From contig NZ_CABVHK010000018.1 of assembly GCF_902497785.1 (NCBI RefSeq), forward strand, positions 62,001 through 126,000: DNA of 64,000 bases, read 5' to 3'. Origin of the DNA: Pseudomonas fluorescens (lineage in GTDB: Bacteria > Pseudomonadota > Gammaproteobacteria > Pseudomonadales > Pseudomonadaceae). Below the pieces are notes generated by a model, which ran no database searches, was not told the DNA's origin, and saw only the letters and a program-made list of their open reading frames with translations. Position 1 is the stretch's first letter. Every line of letters begins with the position of its first letter. Positions 1-7,365 of this stretch are shown piece by piece. Both the position numbers and the translations under genes were made by a program.

Positions 1-460
1 GGTACATGAACGGCAGGGCGACGGTGAAGTAACAGCCGATCAGAATCCACGGCGTGCCGACCATTGCGAACGGCCCCGAGCCGTAGAGCTGCAACAGGCC
101 CACCGACGACACCACCGGCGGCACCGCAAAAGGCAGCAGGATCAGGATGTTCATCAGCGCGTCGAGTTTCGGAAAGTGGTAATGCACCACGAACAGCAGC
201 GGCAGAATCAGCACCACCGACAGAATCAGCGCGCCGACGCAGACCAGCAATGACTGGCCGAAGGCGTGCAGAAAGCGCGGGTCGCTCCACAACGCTACGT
301 ACCATTTCAAACTGAAGCCGCTGGGCAAGATGGTCGCCGACCAACTGCTGGAAATTGAGTAGATCAAAGTGCCGAGCAGCGGCAATAGCAGGATGGCAAA
401 CAGCAGATACACCACGACTCGGTGGTAGATGCCGACGGGGCCCAGTTCAACGCGAGACAT
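1..460 (-). CDS. ABC transporter permease, second subunit (3' end outside window)
   Basis: The reading frame starts at ATG 460 and is still open at the left edge, so about 153 residues are visible and the C-terminus is missing. The translation begins MSRVELGPVG and shows hydrophobic segments at about residues 14-38, 65-90 and 100-120, as in binding-protein-dependent inner-membrane permeases. The start lies inside the last codons of the upstream permease gene (14-nt overlap), and the GAGGAG ribosome site sits within that gene's 3' end, so translation is probably coupled. It is the last visible gene of a minus-strand operon: binding protein, phosphatase, permease, permease. An ATPase gene is expected beyond the window edge but cannot be seen. 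The substrate is not identifiable from this fragment. Confidence 0.85.
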   Translation of the reverse strand, partial: MSRVELGPVGIYHRVVVYLLFAILLLPLLGTLIYSISSSWSATILPSGFSLKWYVALWSDPRFLHAFGQSLLVCVGALILSVVLILPLLFVVHYHFPKLDALMNILILLPFAVPPVVSSVGLLQLYGSGPFAMVGTPWILIGCYFTVALPFMY

Positions 461-1292
461 GGTAGCTCCTCTTCAGCAGCAGCTGATGCACGATGGTCAC
501 CAGGGTCATCAACGCCACGAGCACCACCGCCAGGGCACTGGCCATGTTCGGGTCCAGGGAAATGTCACCGGAAACCATCGCCGCAATGCGGATCGTCAGC
601 ACGTTGAAGTTGCCGGTGGTCAGGGCGTAGACCGTGGCGTAGGCGCCGAGGGCGTTGGCCAGCAGAATGACGAAGGTGCCGAGCAGCGCAGGCGTCAGCA
701 CCGGCAAACCGATGTGCCGCCAGAACTGCCAGCCGTTGGCGCCGAGCAGCGCGGCGGATTCACGCCAGTCTTCGCGCAATGCATCGAACGCCGGGTAGAG
801 CAGCAATACGCCCAGTGGAATCTGGAAATAGGTGTAGAGAATGATCAGCCCGGTTTTTGAATACAGGTTGAAATCCTGGATGATCCCGGCCTGCTTGAGC
901 ATGATCGTGAAGCTGCCGTTGAAGCCCAGCAGGATGATGAACGCGAAGGCCAGCGGCACGCCGGAGAAGTTACTGGTCATGTTGGCGAAGGCGTTGACGA
1001 AGTTGCGCAGCCTGGAGTCGACCCGGCGCAGAGAGTACGCGCCGAGCACGGCGATGATGATCCCGAACACGCTGGACCAGAAACTGATCTCGAGGCTGTA
1101 CTGGATAGCCTGGAGATAGAACTTCGAATTGAAGATTTTGCTGAAGTTGGCCAGGCCCCAGCCGAACTCTTCCGATTGCAGGCTGTTGATCATCACCCAG
1201 AGGAGGGGGGCGATCTCGAACACGATAAAGAACAGGGCGAAGGGCACCAGGCATAAGGCGGCCAGCCATTTGCCGCGCGTCATGGCGTTCAC
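447..1292 (-). CDS. ABC transporter permease, first subunit
   Basis: This 281-residue inner-membrane protein has about six hydrophobic segments and an EAA-type loop (EDWRESAALLGANGWQFW, near residues 165-185) that contacts the ABC ATPase. This is the arrangement of Fe3+/spermidine/2-aminoethylphosphonate-type permeases. The GTG start at 1292 overlaps the TGA of the phosphatase gene (GTGA), with GGGAG about nine bases upstream; an in-frame ATG at 1283 is an alternative. The next permease overlaps its 3' end, so the two subunits probably form a heterodimer. The family assignment is firm. The substrate is inferred only from context (phosphatase-type hydrolase and UTRA regulator) and is not established. 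Confidence 0.88.
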   Translation of the reverse strand: MNAMTRGKWLAALCLVPFALFFIVFEIAPLLWVMINSLQSEEFGWGLANFSKIFNSKFYLQAIQYSLEISFWSSVFGIIIAVLGAYSLRRVDSRLRNFVNAFANMTSNFSGVPLAFAFIILLGFNGSFTIMLKQAGIIQDFNLYSKTGLIILYTYFQIPLGVLLLYPAFDALREDWRESAALLGANGWQFWRHIGLPVLTPALLGTFVILLANALGAYATVYALTTGNFNVLTIRIAAMVSGDISLDPNMASALAVVLVALMTLVTIVHQLLLKRSYHVSR

Positions 1293-2095
1293 TTGAGCAG
1301 CTCCCGGCAGACGGGTTTGTCGTGGGCCACGCCCAGCAGTTCGCAGACCGTGCCACAGATTTCAGTCTGTTTCGGTGCGGCATTGGCGTTGAAGCTGAAG
1401 GCGTTGCCGAGGACAAACAGCGGCACTTCGCGCTCTTCCGGCAGCAGACCGTTGTGGGAGCGGTCATTGTTCATGCCGTGATCGGCGGTCACCAGCACCT
1501 GATATCCGGCGTCGAGCCAGCCTTGCAGGTAGTCGGCGAGGATGATGTCGACCGAGCGGGCGCTGTTGCGGTATTGCGCAGTGTCGAGGCCGTGCTTGTG
1601 CCCGGCGTCGTCGATGTTCATGGGGTGCACCAGCAGGAAATTCGGCGCATGGCGCAGGCGCAGGTTTTCCGCGTCGGCGAACAGGTGTGAATCCGGGTAG
1701 TGGTCGTTCCAGTAGAAATGACCGTGCTGGATCGGCAATTGCGGATCGTCAGTGTGGCGATCCCGCGCCGCCACGAACGGCGAACTGTTATACAGCTCGC
1801 TGACCCAGTGATAGGCCGCGGCGGCAGTTTTCAGGCCGGCCTGGGTGGCGTAGTGATAGATGCTGCGCTGGTTGGACAGGCGCGAAACGTTGTTGTGAAC
1901 GATCCCGCTTTCAATCGGCGTGACGCCGGTCAGGATGCATTCGTACAACGGGCGGGACAGGGCGGGCAGTTCGCATTCCAGTTTGTAGAGCGCTGCGCGT
2001 CCTGCGCCAACGTAAGCCTGCAAGTGCCCCATGGCGTGGCGCGCAACCTCGTAATTGAGACCGTCGAGCACGACCAGGATGACGTTGTGCTTCAT
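1289..2095 (-). CDS. Alkaline-phosphatase-superfamily phosphodiesterase/phosphonate hydrolase-like protein
   Basis: The 268-residue product has alkaline phosphatase/nucleotide pyrophosphatase superfamily metal motifs: VVLDG near residue 11, a nucleophile region SRPLYECILTG (Ser or Thr), DDAGHKHG, and TADHGMN near the C-terminus. Enzymes of this fold hydrolyse phosphate mono- or diesters or phosphonoacetate using two Zn ions. No signal peptide is evident from ATG 2095, so the enzyme is probably cytoplasmic and acts after import. A longer frame reaching 2182 runs into a REP arm, so I prefer 2095. The gene sits inside the ABC importer operon, between the binding protein and the permeases, which suggests it processes the imported compound. 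At 268 residues it is shorter than the PhnA phosphonoacetate hydrolases I know (about 400), so I do not assign phnA. Confidence 0.8.
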   Translation of the reverse strand: MKHNVILVVLDGLNYEVARHAMGHLQAYVGAGRAALYKLECELPALSRPLYECILTGVTPIESGIVHNNVSRLSNQRSIYHYATQAGLKTAAAAYHWVSELYNSSPFVAARDRHTDDPQLPIQHGHFYWNDHYPDSHLFADAENLRLRHAPNFLLVHPMNIDDAGHKHGLDTAQYRNSARSVDIILADYLQGWLDAGYQVLVTADHGMNNDRSHNGLLPEEREVPLFVLGNAFSFNANAAPKQTEICGTVCELLGVAHDKPVCRELLK

Positions 2096-2145
2096 AAAGG
2101 TGGAACTCCGCGAAGACCCATAATTCATACACGCAAGCCATCCCC

Positions 2146-2235
2146 TGTGGGAGCGAGCCTGCTCGCGAAAGCGGCTGAGCATTCAACGAAGAAGGTGAAT
2201 GTCCTACTGCTTTCGCGAGCAGGCTCGCTCCCACA
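2146..2235. repeat. REP-type inverted pair, 27-bp perfect arms
   Basis: The arms at 2146-2172 and 2209-2235 are exact reverse complements. They carry the GTGGGAGCGAGCCTGCTCGCG core that recurs at 42930 and 52095. The pair lies inside the operon, between the binding-protein gene and the phosphatase gene. Transcribed as RNA it would form a long hairpin behind the binding-protein message. Confidence 0.9.
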
Positions 2236-2274
2236 TTGGATCTCCAATGAGTATCCAATGTGGGATTTACCGCG

Positions 2275-3342
2275 TTATTGCATATTGATAATGACTTCTT
2301 CCTGCCACTTCTGCGGCAGGGCCTTGGAGGTCTTCTCCCAGGCGTCCGCGTCTTTGATCGGCGTCACGCCTTTGTACTGTTCGTTCGGCAGCAGTTTGGA
2401 CTTGACGTCGTCCGGCAGTTTTAGGTGTTCGGAGCGGATCGGACGGGCGTTGCCGCGCGCCAGGTTGATCTGGCCTGCATCGCTGAAGATGTATTCGCGG
2501 GTCAGCTTGGCGGCGTTGGGGTTCTTGGCGTATTTGTTGATGATGGTGGTGTAGCCGGAGATCACTGAGCCGTCAGAAGGAATCAGCACGGTGTAGTCAT
2601 CCGGATTTGCCATCTTGGCTTTATAGCTCAGACCGTTGAAATCCCAGACCACGCCGACTTCGATTTCACCTTTTTCCATGGTGGCGATGGTCGGGTTGGC
2701 CATGGACAGTCGACCCTGTTTGGCAATGTCTGCGAACAGCAACAGCGCCGGTTGCAGGTTCTTCTCGTCACCGCCGTTGGCCAATGCCGCGGCGAGTACC
2801 CCGTTGGCAGCCTGTGCCGCTGTGCTCACGTCACCAATGGACACTTTGTATTTGCCGGTTTTGAGGTCAGCCCACTTGGTCGGTGCTTCGGAGCCGTGCA
2901 GCAGCTTTTTGTTGACGATGAATGCGATGGTGCCGGTGTAGGCCAGCGCCCAGTTGCCGTCCTTGTCCTTGGCCCAGTCCGGAATCTGATCCCAGGTGCT
3001 TGGCTTGTACGGTTGCACCACACCCTGCTTGACCGCGATCGGACCGAACGCTGCACCAACGTCGCCGATGTCAGCGCTGGCGTTGTCTTTTTCCGCGGCG
3101 AACTTGGCGATTTCCTGCGCCGAGCTCATGTCGGTGTCGATGTGTTTCAGGCCGTACGTCTTGGCCAGGTCTGCCCAAGTGCCTTTCCAGTTGGCCCAGT
3201 CATCGGGCATGCCGACGCTGTTGACCGCACCTTCCGCTTTCGCCGCGGCTTCCAGGGTTTTCAAATCGGTATCCGCTGCCATTGCGGCGGTGCACAGGGC
3301 AATGGTCGAGCCTAACAGTGATGCCAGGAAAAACTGTTTCAT
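2275..3342 (-). CDS. ABC transporter periplasmic substrate-binding protein
   Basis: This 355-residue protein begins with a signal peptide (MKQFFLASLLGSTIALC..., predicted cleavage after AMA near residue 22). It continues as a type II periplasmic binding protein of the extracellular solute-binding family 1/AfuA-PotD group, with features such as AYTGTIAFIVNKKLL, GVVWDFNGLSYKAKM and a late VISGYTTIINKYAKNPNAA segment. AAAGGAG lies seven bases before ATG 3342. It is the first gene of the importer operon, and the REP pair immediately downstream may keep its transcript level above that of the membrane subunits. Fe3+, polyamine and phosphonate binders share this fold, so the ligand is unresolved. 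Confidence 0.88.
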   Translation of the reverse strand: MKQFFLASLLGSTIALCTAAMAADTDLKTLEAAAKAEGAVNSVGMPDDWANWKGTWADLAKTYGLKHIDTDMSSAQEIAKFAAEKDNASADIGDVGAAFGPIAVKQGVVQPYKPSTWDQIPDWAKDKDGNWALAYTGTIAFIVNKKLLHGSEAPTKWADLKTGKYKVSIGDVSTAAQAANGVLAAALANGGDEKNLQPALLLFADIAKQGRLSMANPTIATMEKGEIEVGVVWDFNGLSYKAKMANPDDYTVLIPSDGSVISGYTTIINKYAKNPNAAKLTREYIFSDAGQINLARGNARPIRSEHLKLPDDVKSKLLPNEQYKGVTPIKDADAWEKTSKALPQKWQEEVIINMQ

Positions 3343-3388
3343 TCCGAAGCTCCTTTGGGCGTTTTCAACGCTGCGATTGCGGTGGTGT

Positions 3389-3400
3389 TGGTCTAGGTCA
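3389..3400. promoter_or_regulatory. Operator-like site TGGTCTAGGTCA upstream of the binding-protein gene
   Basis: TGGTCTAGGTCA lies 47 bp upstream of the binding-protein start. It shares its first eight bases with the site at 3666-3677. HutC/UTRA-type GntR regulators such as mycobacterial PhnF bind related TGGTATAGACCA palindromes (recalled knowledge), so this is a good candidate site for the regulator at 3692. A weaker relative, CAATCTAGTTG, lies at 3414-3424. Confidence 0.55.
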
Positions 3401-3665
3401 GCAATACCTGAGCCAATCTAGTTGCGGCTGATGACATTTTGATGTCGACCAGCGGCGCATATTATGTTTCGCACATCTATGCTCAGGCTTCGGAGTAAGC
3501 GTAGACCATGCCCAAGGAGCCGATATGACAGGGCCTGGTGGTAAATGGGCAGTCGGTTTGCTGAACTGTTCAGCGGCGTTGTCATCTGCCAGTCATGCGC
3601 AGTGCCTAGGCTTGCACTGAGTGGCTGGAGCCGTTTTAGTGGCTCGGTTCGCCCCGAATCAGTGC

Positions 3666-3677
3666 TGGTCTAGTCCA
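3666..3677. promoter_or_regulatory. Operator-like site TGGTCTAGTCCA upstream of the regulator gene
   Basis: CTGGTCTAGTCCAG (3665-3678) is an imperfect palindrome centred on CTAG and ends 14 bp before the regulator's ATG. Together with the site at 3389 it brackets the 349-bp divergent intergenic region (3343-3691). A regulator bound here would repress its own gene. Apart from these sites and an AT-rich stretch near 3460-3470 (GCATATTATG), I see nothing else in this gap. Confidence 0.55.
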
Positions 3678-3691
3678 GATAGGTAACGTTG

Positions 3692-4405
3692 ATGCGCATC
3701 GAAACAACCAAAGCGGTGACAGCGATCGGGCAGGTGCTTCAGGAACAGCTCGACCACGGGCTGTTGCCGTCGGGCAGCAAACTGCCGGCGGAGCGCAAGC
3801 TCAGTGAGTTGTTCGGCACCACGCGAATCACGGTGCGCGAAGCGTTGTTGCAACTGGAGGCCCAAGGGCAGATCTATCGCGAGGAGCGCCGGGGCTGGTT
3901 CGTGTCGCCGCCACGCCTGGCCTACAACTTGATGCAGCGCAGTCACTTTCACGCGATGGTCAGCGCGCAAGGCCGAGTGCCGTCCACCGAGGTGATTTCG
4001 GCGCGGCTGCAACCGGCATCGGCGGCGGTTTGTGCCTGGTTGCAGTTGCCGGCGCTGTCGAGCGTGATTCAGATCTGCCGGGCGCGGCGGATCGACGAGC
4101 GACTGGTGTTGTACGTGGAGCACTATCTGAATCCGCAATACTTTCCCGGGATTCTCGAGTTCGATTTGAATCAATCGATCACCGAACTGTACGCGCGGCA
4201 CTACGACTTGCATTACGGGCGGGTGCGGTTCGAGATCGTGCCGACGGCGTTGTCGGTGGATGCCGCGGCGGCGTTACGGGTGTCGGTCGGCAGCCCGGGC
4301 CTGCGCATTGCCCGGGTCAATTACGATCAACACGAGCGCTTGATCGACTGTGATCTGGAGTTTTGGCGCCACGATGCCATTCATGTCGGTGTTGACGTGG
4401 TTTAA
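3692..4405 (+). CDS. GntR-family regulator with UTRA ligand-binding domain (HutC/PhnF subfamily)
   Basis: The 237-residue product has an N-terminal winged helix (residues about 5-70; LPSGSKLPAERKLSELFGTT followed by RITVREALLQLE). A UTRA effector domain follows (about 90-235; FEIVPTALSVDAAAAL and LRIARVNYDQHERLIDCDLEFWRHDA). The preceding AGGTAA supports ATG 3692; an in-frame TTG at 3689 is less likely. The gene is divergent from the ABC/phosphatase operon, and operator-like TGGTCTAG sites precede both transcription units. It is therefore probably the local repressor, released by the transported compound or a breakdown product. The family is firm; the effector is unknown. Confidence 0.88.
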   Translation: MRIETTKAVTAIGQVLQEQLDHGLLPSGSKLPAERKLSELFGTTRITVREALLQLEAQGQIYREERRGWFVSPPRLAYNLMQRSHFHAMVSAQGRVPSTEVISARLQPASAAVCAWLQLPALSSVIQICRARRIDERLVLYVEHYLNPQYFPGILEFDLNQSITELYARHYDLHYGRVRFEIVPTALSVDAAAALRVSVGSPGLRIARVNYDQHERLIDCDLEFWRHDAIHVGVDVV

Positions 4406-4418
4406 ACCTGGCCGTCGA

Positions 4419-5186
4419 TTATCCGAAGCTGTAGATATCCATGCCCAGCGCGCCCAGGGTGAAACCCGTGTGGCGCACGCTGAACGTTCCACCGGCGCCG
4501 CGCGCAAAGTACAGCGGCAACAAATGTTCATCACTTGGGTGGTTGCGCACGGCGTTCGGTGCCAACCGGCGATAGTCGTGCAACGCGGCCTCGTCGTTGG
4601 CCTCAAGTGTCTCGATCATCCAGTCGCGAAATTCCAGGGCCCACGGCTCGACACTTTCCGGGCCGGCATGCCAGTCCAGTTCGCGCAGGTTGTGGGTGAT
4701 GCTGCCGGAGCCGATCAACAGAACGCCCTGTTCGCGCAGTATCGCCAGCGCCTGCCCGACACGGGTTTGCAGGGCAGGGCCGCCGTGTGTTGGCAGGGAA
4801 ACCTGCACCACCGGAATATCAGCCTGTGGATACATCAACGATAACGGCACCCAGACGCCATGATCGAACGGCCGCTTGGCGTCGATGCGTGCCGGCAGGC
4901 CAGCGATTTTCAGCAGATCGACAACCTCTGTCGCCAATTGCGGATCGCCGGGCGCCGGGTATTGCACCTCGAACAACGCCTTGGGAAACCCCCCGAAGTC
5001 ATGCCAGGTTTCAGGTTGCGGATGACCACTCACCAGCAGTTCGTGGCTTTCCCAATGCGCGGAGACCATCACGATAGCCTTGGGTCGCGGCATTTCGCCG
5101 GCAATACGCGCGAGGGCCGGCCCGCTGGCACCGGGTTCCAATGCCAGCATGGGGGAACCATGGGATATATACAGGCTGGGGAACAT
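4419..5186 (-). CDS. DODA-type extradiol ring-opening dioxygenase (LigB/YgiD family)
   Basis: This 255-residue protein belongs to the LigB-fold extradiol dioxygenases (4,5-DOPA dioxygenase type). Likely metal-binding and catalytic histidines appear in YISHGSP (residue 9), VSAHWES, RPFDHGVWVPL and GSGSITHNLRE. Family members cleave catechol-type rings, and bacterial YgiD can convert DOPA to betalamic acid in vitro; the physiological substrate is usually unknown. AGGAG precedes ATG 5186 by seven bases. The gene is convergent with the UTRA regulator (13-bp gap) and divergent from tpm. No aromatic catabolic gene is adjacent, so the in vivo role is open. Confidence 0.88.
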   Translation of the reverse strand: MFPSLYISHGSPMLALEPGASGPALARIAGEMPRPKAIVMVSAHWESHELLVSGHPQPETWHDFGGFPKALFEVQYPAPGDPQLATEVVDLLKIAGLPARIDAKRPFDHGVWVPLSLMYPQADIPVVQVSLPTHGGPALQTRVGQALAILREQGVLLIGSGSITHNLRELDWHAGPESVEPWALEFRDWMIETLEANDEAALHDYRRLAPNAVRNHPSDEHLLPLYFARGAGGTFSVRHTGFTLGALGMDIYSFG

Positions 5187-5289
5187 GAATGAGCTCCTGA
5201 GAGTTAAGATGGCGTCATCTTCAGTCAGATCATTGATCTAAATCTAATATAAGTTTTAGGGTGTTTTGATCGAATTTTCGGAGATATGT

Positions 5290-5946
5290 ATGCAGCCGGA
5301 GTTTTGGCACAAGCGGTGGCAGTCGAATCAGATCGGCTTCCACTTGCCGGAAGTGAACCCTTATCTGCAACGTTTCTGGCCACAATTGGCACTGGAAGAC
5401 GGCGCCCGTGTGTTGGTGCCGTTGTGTGGGAAAAGTCTGGATTTGTTGTGGCTGGCGCATCAGGGTCATGAAGTCCTGGGGATTGAGCTGTCGGAAAAGG
5501 CCGTTGAAGACTTCTTCGACGAGCACCAATTTGACCCGGACGTCAGCGAGCAGGGGCCGTTCAAGGTCTATCGCGCAGGGTCGATCGAGTTGTGGTGTGG
5601 TGATTTCTTCGCGTTGACCGCCGGCGATGTGGCCGATTGCACCGCGTTATACGACCGTGCCGCGTTGATAGCCCTGCCGCCGCTAATGCGCGAGCAGTAC
5701 GCGGCGCATCTGAACCGGATCCTGCCGAAGGATTCGTTGGGGTTGTTGATCACGCTGGATTACGACCAGAGCCAAAAAGATGGCCCGCCGTTTGCCGTGC
5801 TTGATGACGAGGTGCAGCGGTTGTTTGGCAACATGTGGGCGCTGAAGGTACTGGAAGACCAGGATGTTTTGGGGGAGAGCTGGAAGTTTGTCGAGAGTGG
5901 CGTTACTCGGCTTGAAGAGCGGGTGTACCGGGTTTCTGCCCGGTAA
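5290..5946 (+). CDS. tpm: Thiopurine S-methyltransferase
   Basis: The 218-residue product matches the bacterial TPMT family in length and sequence: MQPEFWHKRWQSNQIGFH at the N-terminus, VLVPLCGKSLDLLWLAHQGHEVLGIE as the S-adenosylmethionine site, and YDRAALIALPPLMREQYA. Bacterial Tpm methylates thiopurines and, in pseudomonads, selenium and tellurium species, giving volatile or less toxic products. I chose ATG 5290 because GGAGAT lies just upstream and the protein then has the family length. The gene is followed by a REP pair and a terminator shared with htpX. Confidence 0.95.
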   Translation: MQPEFWHKRWQSNQIGFHLPEVNPYLQRFWPQLALEDGARVLVPLCGKSLDLLWLAHQGHEVLGIELSEKAVEDFFDEHQFDPDVSEQGPFKVYRAGSIELWCGDFFALTAGDVADCTALYDRAALIALPPLMREQYAAHLNRILPKDSLGLLITLDYDQSQKDGPPFAVLDDEVQRLFGNMWALKVLEDQDVLGESWKFVESGVTRLEERVYRVSAR

Positions 5947-5975
5947 TTGATGTTTGTCTGTACTGACCTCATCGC

Positions 5976-6056
5976 GGGCAAGCCCGCTCCCACAGGGTTT
6001 TAGGTGTGATTGCACTCTATGGCAGATTACAAAATCCTGTGGGAGCGGGCTTGCCC
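5976..6056. repeat. REP-type inverted pair, 21-bp arms (GGGCAAGCCC variant)
   Basis: The arms at 5976-5996 and 6036-6056 are exact reverse complements of the form GGGCAAGCCCGCTCCCACAGG (split here by a 39-bp spacer). This is a different subtype from the pairs at 2146 and 52095. It lies between the convergent tpm and htpX genes. Confidence 0.88.
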
Positions 6057-6110
6057 CGGGCGGCGTTCCGACGATGAGGTCCTGAAAAGAAACGCAAAAA
6101 TAAAGCAGAC

Positions 6111-6146
6111 AAAAAAAAGGCCCGCATCGCTGCGGGCCTTTTCTTT
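6111..6146. terminator. Bidirectional intrinsic terminator between tpm and htpX
   Basis: A GGCCCGCA/TGCGGGCC stem with a TCGC loop (6119-6138) is flanked by eight A residues on the left and TTTTCTTT on the right. It can therefore stop transcription from both convergent genes. Confidence 0.9.
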
Positions 6147-6160
6147 GGGTGCCGAACCTG

Positions 6161-7048
6161 TCAGCCGCGACGACGCAGTGCGTCGATACGCTCTTCCAGC
6201 GGCGGGTGGCTCATGAACATGCGGGCGAACCCTTGTTTGATGCCACCGTTGATGCCGAACGCATTCAAGGTGTCCGGCATGTGCACCGGCAGACCTTGTT
6301 CCGCCCGCAGACGTTGCAGGGCGCCGATCATCGCGTTGGTGCCCGCCAGTCTTGCACCGGCTTCATCGGCACGGAACTCACGTTTACGCGAGAACCACAT
6401 GACGATGGAGCTTGCCAGAATACCCAGGACCAATTCGGCGAAGATGGTCGCCACGTAGTAGGCGATGCCCTGGCCTCCCTCGTTCTTGAAGATCACCTTG
6501 TCGACAAAGTTGCCGATGATCCGTGCGAAGAACATGACAAAGGTGTTTACCACGCCCTGGATCAGGGCCAGGGTGACCATGTCGCCATTGGCCACGTGGC
6601 CGATTTCATGGGCCAGAACGGCTTTCACTTCATCCGGCGAGAACCGCTCGAGCAGGCCCTGGCTGACCGCGACCAGTGCGTCGTTCTTGTTCCAGCCGGT
6701 GGCGAAGGCGTTCGCTTCGTAGGCCGGGAAAATCCCGACTTCCGGCATCTTGATCCCGGCTTCCCGGGACAATTGCTCGACCGTTTGCAGCAGCCATTGC
6801 TCATGACGTGTGCGCGGTTGGGTAATGATTTGGGTGCTGGTGCTCATCTTCGCCATCCACTTGGAGATGAACAGCGAGAACAGCGAACCGGCGAAACCGA
6901 AGACCGCACAGAAAATCAGCAGCTGATTGAGGTTGAGGTCAACCCCGTTGGCCGCCATGAACCCGTTGAAGCCGAAAAGGCTCAGGGTGATGCTGGCAAT
7001 CAGCACGACCGCCAGGTTAGTGGCCAAAAACAGCAGGATGCGCATCAT
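6161..7048 (-). CDS. htpX: Membrane zinc metalloprotease HtpX
   Basis: The 295-residue product starts MMRILLFLATNLAV like E. coli HtpX. It has two N-terminal membrane segments (about residues 4-26 and 41-62), the zinc motif HEIGH (147-151), two further membrane helices (about 158-180 and 198-220), and the distal glutamate region KREFRADEAGARL (about 222-233). HtpX degrades damaged inner-membrane proteins at its cytoplasmic face. AAAGGAG precedes the start. The catalytic set is complete. A sigma-70-like promoter is visible upstream (7094-7122). Confidence 0.97.
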   Translation of the reverse strand: MMRILLFLATNLAVVLIASITLSLFGFNGFMAANGVDLNLNQLLIFCAVFGFAGSLFSLFISKWMAKMSTSTQIITQPRTRHEQWLLQTVEQLSREAGIKMPEVGIFPAYEANAFATGWNKNDALVAVSQGLLERFSPDEVKAVLAHEIGHVANGDMVTLALIQGVVNTFVMFFARIIGNFVDKVIFKNEGGQGIAYYVATIFAELVLGILASSIVMWFSRKREFRADEAGARLAGTNAMIGALQRLRAEQGLPVHMPDTLNAFGINGGIKQGFARMFMSHPPLEERIDALRRRG

Positions 7049-7093
7049 GGTTGTAGAAATCTCCTTTCGCTAAAGATGTAGCTTACTGCGGGG

Positions 7094-7122
7094 TATATAA
7101 GGTGCCGCACCGGGCTATTCAA
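7094..7122 (-). promoter_or_regulatory. Sigma-70-like promoter of htpX
   Basis: On the minus strand TTGAAT and TATATA are separated by exactly 17 bases, about 46 bp before the htpX start. The rest of the 7049-7365 gap holds one imperfect hairpin (7328-7353, stem GTGCGA...TCGCAC) beyond the alaA stop. It has no T-run, and I see nothing else there. Confidence 0.5.
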
Positions 7123-7365
7123 CCGGGTGACTATTTCAAACTGTGTCCTACAGCAAGAGTCTAGTCGGTTGAAGGGTATTTCCGACGCGCGCAGGGGAAG
7201 CGTTTGTCAGCCGATTCGCGTCGCAGGTCCCGTCGTTGTTAGACGCGGCGGCGAAATGGACGGGTGCATGGCAGTAGAAGAGGGGATGCCCGTCGAGGCA
7301 TGAAGAAATGTTGCTGAATTAATCCGTGTGCGACTTCCCACCAGAAATCGCACGCGGCCAGACGG

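Noticed and set aside
7328..7353. Hairpin after alaA as an intrinsic terminator
   Set aside because: The stem is imperfect and no T-run follows on the minus strand.
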